DNA of 64,000 nucleotides from Archivesica marissinica. Its lineage: Eukaryota > Mollusca > Bivalvia > Venerida > Vesicomyidae. The notes under the pieces were generated by a model. That model ran no database searches and was not told the DNA's origin. It saw only the letters and a list, made by a program, of their open reading frames with translations. Position numbers and translations under genes: made by a program. Below are positions 27,601 to 37,516 of the stretch, piece after piece. The DNA lies in assembly GCA_014843695.1 (NCBI GenBank), contig CM026390.1:100773664-100837663 (forward strand), written 5' to 3'. The first letter of the stretch is position 1, and each line of letters opens with the position of its first letter.

Positions 27601-28452
27601 ATCCCATACATGACATCCAGAGATAGACAACATGATGACGTCAAACGTGCCCTCACACTAGCACACATCGACAAGAGTTATCCTGGAGAAGCATGGCTAC
27701 AAGTCTACACAACTGGTTCAGCCACAAGAGCAGTAGCAAACGGAGGAGCAGGCGTGTATGTCCGACACCCAGATGGACACACACAGTCAGTTGCTCTACC
27801 TACTGGAGTACACTGCAGCAACTATGGGGCAGAAGTACATGCCCTTGAAACAGCAGCATCTCTGGTACACAACACTGTGGAGTGTGCCCAGGTTGTCTTC
27901 CTGACTCATGCGCTCTCAGTTCTGGATGCCCTGTCTAACAACAAAGAACCCCACTTGATGGAAGCCCTTCGAACAGTCAGCGTAACTAAAAGAACTGTCC
28001 TCCAGTGGGTACCTGCACACATAGGCATTCCTGGCAATGAAGCCGCTGACCAGCTTGCCAAGCAAGGTTCTACTGAGAGGCAACCAGACAAAGATTTGAC
28101 TTACAAGGAGAAATGCACCATAATCAAATCTGCATCAAAGCCAACAGTCGAGAAGGATGACTACCACCTTCTCACCAGACAGGAGCAAGTCACGATATTC
28201 CGGCTTAGAACAGGGCATAACCGCCTGAACTTCCATATGTGTCGGAAGCTTAGACTAGCTCCATCAACTTCCTGCAGCTGCAAAGTAGGGGACCAGACTG
28301 CAGAACACATCCTCCAGGAGTGTCCCAATCTTCATGGGCTGAGGAAAACAACCTGGGCAACAGATACTTCTCTCCAGACGAAGTTACATGGCTGCCGAGA
28401 GGATCTGAGGAGGACGGCCCATTTCGTGTTTGCTGCCGGCTTGTCCATGTGA
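24652..28452 (+). pseudogene. LINE pol polyprotein (endonuclease/RT/RNase H), one in-frame stop
   Basis: One frame of 1266 codons is broken only by TGA at 25405-25407 (codon 252). Endonuclease: QWNAEG (N64), IQETH (E92), VVGDFNSHS (D185, N187), then just past the stop GGSDHKPV (D262, H263), so the stop falls inside the domain. Reverse transcriptase: SPGPDGISNEML and YRPISLTS in the fingers, DLQKAFDKVW, HGVPQGGVISP, catalytic YTDD at residues 720-723 and TYLGVTFD. RNase H (about 1015-1120): E1061 and the HIGIPGNEAAD segment are present, but the first Asp position reads YTTGSA (T1021) and the third reads FLTHALS (H1086). A C-terminal CSC...H...C knuckle follows. The TGA could be a CGA decayed at a CpG. 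Otherwise the frame is undamaged, which suggests a fairly young copy. The start ATG at 24652 is the first in frame; it is not otherwise proven. Confidence 0.9.
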
Positions 28453-28580
28453 TTCGCGAACGACAAGAAGAAGAAGATATGACAACCAATCACAGGAGAA
28501 CGTTTATTGTATCAATGTATTGTTGTTGTGTTGTTGTATGCCGCTAAATAAGGGGGCATACCATAGTTCCTAGCCTGTTG

Positions 28581-28608
28581 CTCGCCCATATGGTTTACCG
28601 GCGGCGAG
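28581..28608 (+). promoter_or_regulatory. LINE 3'-end hairpin (probable RT recognition element)
   Basis: Stem CTCGCC (28581-28586) pairs with GGCGAG (28603-28608) around the 16-nt loop CATATGGTTTACCGGC. It is followed directly by GGTAAATAAACTC and the element's end. SINE copies at 33890-33917, 35694-35721 and 41588-41615 have the same loop length and a similar loop with a different but paired stem, GTCGCT/AGCGAC. That LINE RTs recognise 3' tails shared with SINEs is established for several LINE/SINE pairs; its application here is inference. Confidence 0.7.
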
Positions 28609-28639
28609 GGTAAATAAACTCAATCATCCTAGCCTGTGT

Positions 28640-29077
28640 GCCAGTCTGTCGAGTTTTCACTTTTTAACTTCTGGCAAAATGACATGATCAGAAACTCAAA
28701 ACGGCCCCATTAATAGTCTCGGTGTTAAAATATATTTATTTGACTGACCAGGCAAAATATATCGACGCCTGTTGCCAGGCTACATAGTTCCATCACATAT
28801 AGGAACCAATGTAACACATCGCAAATAATCAGAAGCGAATAAATATGTGAGATTGCTATAGATACGAAACTTTGTTTTGCGAGTTATATAACACTGGACA
28901 CATAGTTAATTATGATACACTGTTTGTCTCGAGTATGATATCACTTATAGAACATTATAGCGTAATCATGAATCTACGATCACACGTATGTATGTTGATA
29001 GGAGAATGTGTGCTGACCTGTCATGTCCTTGTCAATTGAGCACCACTAACTGTCAAAGTATTGATATAACGCTTTAT
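28640..29077. other. Unique AT-rich spacer, no recognised feature
   Basis: No open frame, RNA gene or repeat is recognised between the LINE end and the 36-bp array. Confidence 0.5.
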
Positions 29078-31977
29078 AAATGATTTCTCCTGTCATAGCA
29101 TGTACAACCATTCCAATGATATCTCCTGTCATAGTACGTACAACCATTCCAATGATATCTCCCGTCATAGTACGTACAACCATTCCAATGATATCTCCCG
29201 TCATAGTACGTACAACCATTCCAATCGTATCTCCTGTCATAGCATACACAACCATTCCAATGATATCTCCTGTCATAGCATGCACAACCATTCCAATGAT
29301 ATCTCCTACCATAGCATACACAACCATTCCAATGATATCTCCTGTCATAGCATACACAACCATTCCAATGATAGCTCCCGTCATAACATACACAACCATT
29401 CCAATGATATCTCCTGTTATAGCATACACATCCATTCCAATGATATCTCCCGTCATAGCATACAAACCATTCCAATGATATCTCCCGTCATAGCATACAC
29501 ATCCATTCCAATGATATATCCCGTCATAGCATGTACAACCATTCCAATGATATCTCCTGTCATAGTACGTACAACCATTCCAATTATATCTCCCGTCATA
29601 GCATACACAACCATTCCAATGATATCTCCCGTCATAGCATTCACAGCCATTCCAATGATATATCCCGTCATAGTACGTACAACCATTCCAATTATATCTC
29701 CCGTCATAGCATACACAACCATTCCAATGATAGCTCCCGTCATAGCATACACAACCATTCCAATGATATCTCCCGTCATAGTACGTACAACCATTCCAAT
29801 TATATCTCCCGTCATAGCATGCACAACCATTCCAATGATATCTCCCGTCATAGCATACTTAACCATTCCAATGATATCTCCCGTCATAGCATACACAACC
29901 ATACCAATGATATCTCCTGTCATATCATGCACAACCATTCCAATGATATCTCCTGTCATAGCATGCACAACCATTCCAATGATATCTCCCGTCATAGTAC
30001 GTACAACCATTCCAATTATATCTCCCGTCATAGCATACACAACCATTCCAATGATATCTCCTGTCATAGCATGCACAACCATTCCAATGATATATCCTGT
30101 CATAGCATACACAACCATTCCAATGATATCTCCCGTCATATCATGCACAACCATTCCAATGATATCTCCCGTCATAGCATGCACAACCATTCCAATGATA
30201 TCTCCCGTCATAGCATGCACAACAATTCCAATGATATCTCCCGTCATAGCATGCACAACCATTCCAATGATATCTCCCGTCATATCATGCACAACCATTC
30301 CAATGATATCTCCCGTCATAGCATGCACAACCATTCCAATGATATCTCCCGTCATAGCATGCACAACCATTCCAATGATATCTCCCGTCATAGCATGCAT
30401 AACCATTCCAATGATATCTCCTGTCATATCATACACAACCATTCCAATGATATCTCCTGTCATAGCATGCACAACCATTCCAATGATATATCCCGTCATA
30501 GCATACACAACCATTCCAATGATATCTCCCGTCATATCATGCACAACCATTCCAATGATATCTCCCGTCATAGCATGCACAACCATTCCAATGATATCTC
30601 CCGTCATAGCATGCACAACCATTCCAATGATATCTCCCGTCATAGCATGCACAACCATTCCAATGATATCTCCCGTCATATCATGCACAACCATTCCAAT
30701 GATATCTCCCGTCATAGCATGCACAACCATTCCAATGATATCTCCCGTCATAGCATGCACAACCATTCCAATGATATCTCCCGTCATAGCATACACAACC
30801 ATACCAATGATATCTCCTGTCATATCATACACAACCATTCCAATGATATCTCCTGTCATAGCATGCACAACCATTCCAATGATATATCCCGTCATAGCAT
30901 ACACAACCATTCCAATGATATCTCCCGTCATATCATGCACAACCATTCCAATGATATCTCCCGTCATAGCATGCACAACCATTCCAATGATATCTCCCGT
31001 CATAGCATGCACAACCATTCCAATGATATCTCCCGTCATAGCATGCACAACCATTCCAATGATATCTCCCGTCATATCATGCACAACCATTCCAATGATA
31101 TCTCTCGTCATAGCATGCACAACCATTCCAATGATATATCCCGTCATAGCATGCACAACCATTCCAATGATATCTCCCGTCATAGCATGCATAACCATTC
31201 CAATGATATCTCCTGTCATATCATACACAACCATTCCAATGACATCTCCCGTCATAGCATACACATCCATTCCAATGATATCTCCTGTCATAGCATGCAC
31301 AACCATTCCAATGATATATCCCGTCATATCATACACAACCATTCCAATGATAGCTCCCGTCATAGCATACACAACCATTCCAATGATATCTCCCGTCATA
31401 GTACGTACAACCATTCCAATTATATCTCCCGTCATAGCATGCACAACCATTCCAATGATATCTCCCGTCATAGCATACATAGCCATTCCAATGATGTCTC
31501 CTGTCATAGCATACACAACCATTCCAATGATATCTCCCGTCATAGCATACACAACCATTCCAATGATATCTCCCGTCATATCATACATAACCATTCCAAT
31601 GATATCTCCTGTCATAGCATACACAACCATTCCAATGATGTCTCCCGTCATAGCATACACAGCCATTCCAATGATATCTCCCGTCATAGTACGTACAACC
31701 ATTCCAATGATATCTCCCGTCATAGCATACACAGCCATTCCAATGATATCTCCCGTCATAGCATGTACAACCATTCCAATGATATCTCCCGTCATAGTAC
31801 GTACAACCATTCCAATGATATCTCCCGTCATAGCATACACAGCCATTCCAATGATATCTCCTGTCATAGCATGCACAGCCATTCCAATGATATCTCCCGT
31901 CATAGCATGCACAACCATTCCAATGATATATCCCGTCATAGCATGCACAACCATTCCAATGATATCTCCTGTTATAG
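29078..31977. repeat. 36-bp minisatellite, about 80 copies
   Basis: The unit contains ACCATTCCAATGATATCTCC followed by CGTCATAGCATGCACA. Variation sits at a few positions: CTCC/CTCT, CCCGTC/CCTGTC, GCATGC/GCATAC/TCATGC, GTACGT, and TATCTC/TATATC/TAGCTC. Because 36 is a multiple of three and the unit lacks stops in four of six frames, very long frames exist on both strands (12-residue periods such as TTIPMISPVIAC on plus, MTGDIIGMVVHA on minus). A short deletion near 29462 shifts register. Sub-blocks of about 430 bp recur (for example around 30130, 30525 and 30920), showing block amplification. Not annotated as coding. Confidence 0.95.
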
Positions 31978-32073
31978 CTGATACAGGTTCGGATCCCTCT
32001 GAGGGTGTCACCGATACAGGTTCGGATCCCGCTGAGGGTGTCACCGATACAGGTTCGGATCCCGCTGCGGGTG
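31978..32073. repeat. 33-bp tandem repeat, 3 copies
   Basis: Three units of GATACAGGTTCGGATCC followed by CGCTGAGGGTGTCACC abut the right end of the 36-bp array, each with a BamHI site (GGATCC). The unit length is again a multiple of three, and both strands stay open into the neighbouring array. Confidence 0.9.
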
Positions 32074-32289
32074 TCGTATTGTGTATGAAATACGAGTCGG
32101 AGGGGCACATGGGTTCTTCTTCCACCAATAATAGCAACCTCCAAAAACCAACAAACAAACAACATGCGTATAAAAGTACGTGTTACCCCTATTTAAAGGG
32201 CCAGCCATTTCTGACTGATGAGACACCTCTCTTTTTTTTATCAACATCAGCACTTTCCGAATCCTATGCTTGTATGCCAGGCGACAGGC

Positions 32290-32416
32290 TTGTAGGCAAT
32301 CGGTAACCATTATTTAACTAGCTGGCGGCTCACCAACCGTATCAGAACGAACCCCTGACGAACATTCGACCTCCCGCTCCGTAGGTGGACGCCTTAACCA
32401 CTAGGCCACGGAGACG
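32290..32416 (-). mobile_element. tRNA-derived SINE head
   Basis: On the minus strand the sequence begins TCTCCGTGGCCTAGTGGTTA, a polymerase III box A of tRNA-Leu/Ser type, continues GGCGTCCACCTACGGAGCGG, and has a degraded box B region (GGTCGAATGTTC, then GGGGTTCG). Body sequence with CAGCTAGTTAAATAATGG follows. The 3' end is not defined. This is not a functional tRNA gene because the stems do not close. Confidence 0.6.
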
Positions 32417-33047
32417 TTATCATCTGACTTCAGTGGAATGGACGAAAATAAAGAGAAGTTGCTGGACTCAAGGAATTAACATTTAATTATGAAAAATAAT
32501 AACACGCAACAGTAGACCATTATAAAATATTGTGGAATTTAACACAGTTGTGTAATATCAAAACACTGAATGTTGGTTTGCTGTACACAATAATTATGTG
32601 TTATTACACGTTCCAGATATTTCTGAAATACAATAAGTTTTCATAAATTTTGCACAACATGCAACGTTAAAATCAACATTCAAAAACGAGTTTCCATGTG
32701 TTTATTGTCACTAATCAGAAATGGAATCACTAACTGAAAATGTGGAAATGAGTTGCAAGAAGTACACACGCACGCAGGTGCACGCGCTCACACATTCCAC
32801 ACATTCGACAGCGCATCTGTATTCTAGAGTTACACGTGTTTCGCATTGAAGTTGGTCTTTTGTGTCACTTTTTCAGATATAAAAACAGTATAAAAACAAG
32901 CACATACTTTACAAGACTGATACATATTTAGTAAGTTGTTTAAATACGTGACATTGTACATCAACACGAAGAACTGTCACGGAATAATGTATGTAGTGAG
33001 TTAGGTAATGATACGTCAGAATATCTACCATGGAGAGAGTGAGCCAG
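32417..33047. other. Unique AT-rich spacer
   Basis: No gene or repeat family is recognised in this stretch. Confidence 0.5.
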
Positions 33048-33660
33048 CACATCAGTCTAGGGAACCGGAGCAGCAGTACATACTGGAGCGTGAAATGTCA
33101 AACAAACAACAGACGGATCTGTAATCCACATCAGTCTAGGGAACCGGAGCAGCAGTACATACTGGAGCGTGAAATGTCAAACAAACAACAGACGGATCTG
33201 TAATCCACATCAGTCTAAGGAACCGGAGCAGCAGTACATGCTGGAGCGTGAAATGTCAAACAAACAACAGACGGATCTGTAATCCACATCAGTCTAGGGA
33301 ACCGGAGCAGTACATACTGGAGCGTGAAATGTCAAACAAACAACAGACGGATCTGTAATCCACATCAGTCTAGGGAACCAGAGCAGTACATACTGGAGCG
33401 TGAAATGTCAAACAAACAACAGACGGATCTGTAATCCACATCAGTCTAGGGAACCGGAGCAGTACATACTGGAGCGTGAAATGTAAAACAAACAACAGAC
33501 GGATCTGTAATCCACATCAGTCTAGGGAACCGGAGCAGCAGTACATGCTGGAGCGTGGAATGTCAAACCAACAACAGACGGATCTGTAATCCACATCAGT
33601 CTAGGGAACCAGAGCAGTACATACTGGAGCGTGAAATGTCAAACAAACAACATACGGATC
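33048..33660. repeat. 79/76-bp minisatellite ending in a SINE head, 8 copies
   Basis: Units start at ATCAGTCTAGGGAACC (33051, 33130, 33209, 33288, 33364, 33440, 33516, 33595), so spacing is 79 bp, or 76 bp where one CAG is lost from GAGCAGCAG. The last 17 bp of each unit, CAGACGGATCTGTAATC, match the 5' head of the SINE family found at 35454, and the array runs directly into a SINE copy at 33648. The unit therefore joins upstream flank to SINE head. Confidence 0.93.
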
Positions 33661-33942
33661 TGTACTCCAGTGGTAACACGCTTGACTTGTAATCCAGGGA
33701 TCGCAGGTTCGATCCCCTGTCTGACCCTAATAAAATTAACAGTCTTTCAGATGGAATCTAAACCGATGTCTCGTGTCGGTGCTGTACACCGTGCACGTAA
33801 AAGAACCAGATGAGATTCTGGAATGGGTCTATGTCTGTATCATTGCACTTTCCTCCAACAATCTAAAATGACTAATCTCTTCAGGAGGCGTCGCTCATAT
33901 GGGCAACCGGTAGCGACGATAAATAAACGTAAAACACACACA
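33648..33942 (+). mobile_element. tRNA-derived SINE (family A), full length
   Basis: The head carries box A (CTCCAGTGGTAACACGC), an anticodon-type arm and box B (GGTTCGATCCC). The body continues with TAATAAAATTAACAGTCTTTC and CGTAAAAGAACCAGATGAG, and the 3' hairpin GTCGCT (33890-33895) / AGCGAC (33912-33917) is followed by GATAAATAAACGTAAAAC and a CA-rich tail. It lies just downstream of the LPMO stop codon and may be part of its 3' untranslated region in antisense. Confidence 0.88.
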
Positions 33943-34186
33943 ATCAAACAAATATCGTAACAAGCATATAAAGCACACTGGATATTATGAGATATTATTG
34001 GCGAGATAAATTGTAACACTTATATAAACTCAATGTTGCCTATATAGCAATTGTATAATTGATTCTGCCGTAAGCTTTCACACGATTATATTTACGCATA
34101 AACTGATCACAGTAAGCTAGTTCATCTTTGTACGCCATTTATGGCTCACTCTCCTAATGTGTTCAAGGTAATCACCACTGTGCACA
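33943..34186 (-). other. Probable LPMO 3' flank / 3' UTR
   Basis: About 240 bp between the SINE tail and the LPMO stop codon. No canonical AATAAA is seen on the minus strand here, so the polyadenylation site may lie further on or use a variant signal. Confidence 0.35.
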
Positions 34187-35236
34187 CTAGTTGCATTGGA
34201 TGAAGCCGAAGGCACGGATAACTATCAAAGCACAAATTGAAAATAAGATGGAATAACCATAATATGTTGCACTATTCTGACACATACACATGCATACTTG
34301 ATTATCTTTTCCTTCTAACCCTTCAAAGAATTTCGCCTCAATAGAATCTTTACCGCCATTAAGTTTCAGTGGGGCCTTTTTACAAATACACATACAGGGA
34401 TTCATTCCATTATTGTTCATCACAGGCATAAAACTGAACGATTGAGAATCTTTATGCACAGTCTGTATTTGCTTATCACTATCGGATTCCCAAGCAGGTT
34501 TCATACTTGGTTTCGCCGTCCAGTGCCATTCACTTATTTCTGGAACAGTATCAAAGTCTTCATTTGTATCTTCTTCTATATCCGCCGGAAGTTGCCTATG
34601 GGAACTGATGACTATATCGTCATATCCGATGGCAATATCTGCGCAGCCATAGAACTGCTCTTGATTGCCACAACCCACGCATCCTCTTCCGGTAAGCTTG
34701 TCTGTTCCCCAACTATTGCCGGCGTTGTATTTCCACTGAAGCACACATGCTTTGCATTTAATATTATTTGGTAGTTTTAATTTTATTCTTAATTTGTGGT
34801 ATCCACTTTTATTCGGTACGATGTATCTCCGAGACCGAGTTTCGGCGTTAGGTAGCACATATCTATCCAAGCACTGTTGCGTGACCGTCTTAGAAGGATC
34901 ATCATTGGGACATATTTTAAATTCCATCCACCCTTTATGATTGGCTGTCAATTCTATCACTATGGTAAATATTTCTCCGGGGGAATATTTCCTGACAATT
35001 AATCCATTTGCATATTTTCCTGGCGGTTCATTAGGACGGGGACCATTCCATGGATCGCCACACACGCCACATTTACCACCATTTTGCTCATACTGCACCT
35101 GGAAAAATCAAGGAATAGCAGTTTCTTTAATAGTGCATCATTTGAGATAATAGTTACAATTATTTGACAATCGTCTTCACTCTGTATTCACAATATCCTC
35201 AGAGATACTGTACAGCTTCTCGTCGGTGACTGAGTT

Positions 35237-35270
<34 letters not shown>

Positions 35271-37516
35271 AGACTTTATTTAACGAGAGAACTCATTTGA
35301 ACAATTAAATCAATTTACCATGAGGCCCTCAACAAATTAAAACATGAAATAGCATAGTGAAACATGTAAACAGTAACCAGTAAAACGTTCATAGAAATAA
35401 GATATAAGTCAACTACATGTATAAACACAACCAACAGTAGCACACAAAGCATACAGACGGATCTGTAGTACAGTGGTAACACGCTGGACTGGTAATCCAG
35501 GGATCGCAGGTTCGATCCCCCGTCTGACCCTAATAAAATTAACAGTCTTTCAGAGGGGACGTTAAACCTAGGTATCGTGTTGGTGCTTTACATCGTGCAC
35601 GTAAAAGAACCAGAGGAGACTCTGGAATGGGTCTCTGTCTGTATCATTGCACTATCCTCCAACAATCTAAAATGACTAATCCCTTCAGGAGGCGTCGCTC
35701 ATATGGGTAACCGGTAGCGACGATAACTAAACGTAAAACACACACACACACACACGAAGCATGTACACATGTTATCGTGTTCTGTGGATTACAATTTGTC
35801 GGATTTTAATGTTTGTGTTAAGACAACAAACTTTAAATAATGGACTTTCAAATGATCTTCAAAATCAGAAATATCTTGTTCTTGAATGCGATATTGGACG
35901 AGCAGTATTACGACAGCTGTATAGTACCTTAAACAACATAAACACTGGTGGCAATCACACAAAACCTGAACCATTATGATTGTAGAAATAAAGCATCACC
36001 ATGTGATTCGCTATAAGTTGAATGCCCATTTTATTACAGCAGACTGGGCATCTAGAATGTTCATCTGGCGTACACGAACATAATACGTTTTACTGTTTGC
36101 TTGTTGTTTGGGTTTCAATTGGCACCTACAACTTTGGTCACATTCATTACGACTCTCCAGCTATTATTGGTGGATGGAGACCCCGGGTGACCCTACGAGC
36201 AGTATTGGAGACAATGACGGGCACCCGTGTAGAACCACCGACTTCCGCAAGCCAGCTTGGTAGCCTCGAGATGGGATTTGAACCTACAACGGTGCGGGTG
36301 CAAGTGATTTGAAGTCAGTCAATGTTTACCAGATCATCATCAACTTTTGAATCAGAAAATTGATCCAAGTTTTCACTAGGCGCGGTTAGTGTCGTATCGC
36401 AGCGAAAATACAACCATTGCAATATACAACCATTGCAAAATACAACCATTGCAAAATACAACCATTGCAAAATGCAACCATTGCAAAATGCAACCATTGC
36501 AAAATATAACCATTGCAATATACAACCATTGAAAAATACAACCATTGCAAAAATACAACCATTGCAATATACAACTATTGCAAAATGCAACCATTGCAAA
36601 ATGCAACCATTGCAAAATACAACCATTGCAATATACAACCATTGCAAAATACAACCATTGCAAAATACAACCATTGCAATATATACAACCATTGCAAAAT
36701 ACAACCATTGCAATATATACAACCATAGCAAAATACAACCATAGCAATATACAACCATTGCAAAATGCAACCATTGCAAAATACAACCATTGCAAAATAC
36801 AACCATTGCAAAGTACAACCATTGCAATATATACTACCAGTGCAAAATACAACCATTGCAATATATACAACCATAGCAATATACAACCATAGCAATCTGA
36901 AAGCATGAGAAGTAGATGAATGCTATGCTTTAGAAACACAATTGGTACAAATACACAGCCGTGTGGTTACATCAGATACAACTTATATTAACCGGAGTTG
37001 AATTGTACACCAGAAACTGGAAACAATAGGCATTTGAGATATGGAACACACAAATGAAGAAGATCATTCAAACCCTATATATATATGGAGATAATCTCAA
37101 TAAGCTTTGAGCTTTCGATTAAGTCCATTCTCATTCTGTATACACTAGATATGTACTGTATATTATGAATGCATACATATGTTTAAACCAAACCCTATTT
37201 TTGAGCTATTTTTGAAGAGTGTGTAATGTTCTGTGTATAGACTGAGAAATTGGGTTTGCTTTGAACAGCTGTAATGTCAAACAAAGTGAGTATGAGAACC
37301 AGGCACACATAAATGGTAGTAAAATAGTTTATTTGAATAACTAATGTATCTAACCTGTACACCGCCACAATATAGTTGGTTGTCGTCATAATTAGGTGGG
37401 TTGTTGAAGCCATATCGCCACATTGTCGACCTGGACGGAGGATCTATCAGTCGACCATGTCCGCAGATACCAGGTAGCCAGTATAACGACAGTAGAGCGG
37501 CGAGATGACACCACAT
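34187..37516 (-). CDS. AA15-type lytic polysaccharide monooxygenase, two exons
   Basis: Exon 1 is 37516-37355 (54 codons), exon 2 is 35098-34187 (303 codons plus TAG), joined in phase 0. The donor reads GTACAG|GTTAG, the acceptor TTTTTCCAG|GTGCAG. The 357-residue precursor has a 19-residue signal peptide (MWCHLAALLSLYWLPGICG) cut exactly before HGRLIDPPSRS, so the N-terminal His needed for the copper histidine brace is exposed. The second brace His is at mature residue 89 (TANHKGWMEF), and the aromatic pair F184/Y185 in QEQFYGCADI is the likely axial position. Conserved Cys motifs include CGVCGDPW, CKAC and CVGCG. AA15 enzymes oxidatively cleave chitin or cellulose. After about mature residue 205 comes an acidic linker, CMCIC (precursor 289-293), CMCMC (323-327) and a terminal hydrophobic stretch (about 333-354), suggesting a membrane or GPI anchor. 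No lesions are seen. A 5' UTR intron is likely because TTACAG precedes the ATG by 7 nt. Confidence 0.92.
35235..35350 (-). mobile_element. Retroelement 3' tail with (TTA)n
   Basis: On minus: GTTGAGGGCCTCATGG, then GAGTTCTCTCGTTAAATAAA, then a TTA-repeat tail. Related tails lie at 23991-24055 and 60030-60100 (minus) and 49070-49140 (plus). No coding part is left. Confidence 0.6.
35454..35755 (+). mobile_element. tRNA-derived SINE (family A), best copy
   Basis: The head starts CAGACGGATCTGTAGTACAG with box A (TAGTACAGTGGTAACAC) and box B (GGTTCGATCCC). The anticodon-like arm pairs CTGGA with TCCAG around CTGGTAA, resembling a tRNA-Thr(GGT). CAGACGG at the start is complementary to CCGTCTG after box B. 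The body is as in the other copies. The 3' hairpin GTCGCT/AGCGAC with loop CATATGGGTAACCGGT is at 35694-35721, followed by a (CA)n tail. It sits in the LPMO intron in antisense orientation. Confidence 0.9.
36100..36312 (-). mobile_element. tRNA-derived SINE, second family
   Basis: On minus the sequence has box B GTAGGTTCAAATCCCATC, then CGAGGCTACCAAGCTGGCTT, GGTTCTACACGGGTGCCCG, GGGTCTCCATCCACCAATAA, and ends near GGTGCCAATTGAAACCC. I recognise this body as a widespread molluscan SINE layout; that is recollection, not a search. The box A half is degraded. Confidence 0.7.
36412..36898. repeat. 15-16-bp minisatellite in the LPMO intron
   Basis: About 31 units of ACAACCATTGCAAAAT / ACAACCATTGCAATAT. 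Frames in both strands are open by composition only (NGCILQWLYFAMV-type peptides). Confidence 0.95.
37355..37516 (-). other. LPMO coding exon 1 (signal peptide and His1)
   Basis: It encodes the signal peptide and the first 35 mature residues, ending YCGGVQ. The ATG at 37516-37514 lies in TTCACGATGTGG, which is itself one unit of the minisatellite at 37500-38985. Nine further in-frame codons lie upstream, but they are repeat sequence; the inner Met is preferred because it gives a clean signal peptide. Confidence 0.88.

Larger units (their letters stand above)
24280..28634 (+). mobile_element. Non-LTR retrotransposon (LINE) with EN-RT-RNase H
   Basis: A near full-length LINE: about 370 bp of probable 5' untranslated sequence, one long pol frame (24652-28452) and a ~180-bp 3' end closing with a hairpin at 28581-28608 and the tail GGTAAATAAACTCAATC. 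The domain order endonuclease, reverse transcriptase, RNase H, Cys/His knuckle is that of the I-like group of LINEs; the exact clade needs a tree. No ORF1 is visible upstream, so the element is either a single-ORF type or 5' truncated. The left boundary is approximate because no target-site duplication could be identified. Confidence 0.85.
35099..37354 (-). other. LPMO intron 1
   Basis: This 2256-bp GT-AG intron contains, from low to high coordinate, a LINE-type tail (35235-35350), a SINE (35454-35755), a second SINE type (36100-36312) and a 16-bp array (36412-36898). 36900-37354 shows no recognised feature. Confidence 0.88.

Noticed and set aside
29100..32306. A 1068-codon plus frame and 901-codon minus frame over the 36-bp array as large repetitive proteins
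   Set aside because: The unit is a multiple of three and stop-free in four frames, so long frames on both strands are expected without selection. The plus frame changes register at about 29462.
35454..35526. Functional tRNA-Thr gene
   Set aside because: Box A, box B and an anticodon arm are present, but the T stem does not pair, the sequence continues into a SINE body, and near-identical heads occur at 33648, 41362 and 42603.
36315..36939. Hydrophobic Cys-rich frames on minus as membrane proteins
   Set aside because: Translation of the CAACCATTGCAAAATA array within the LPMO intron.
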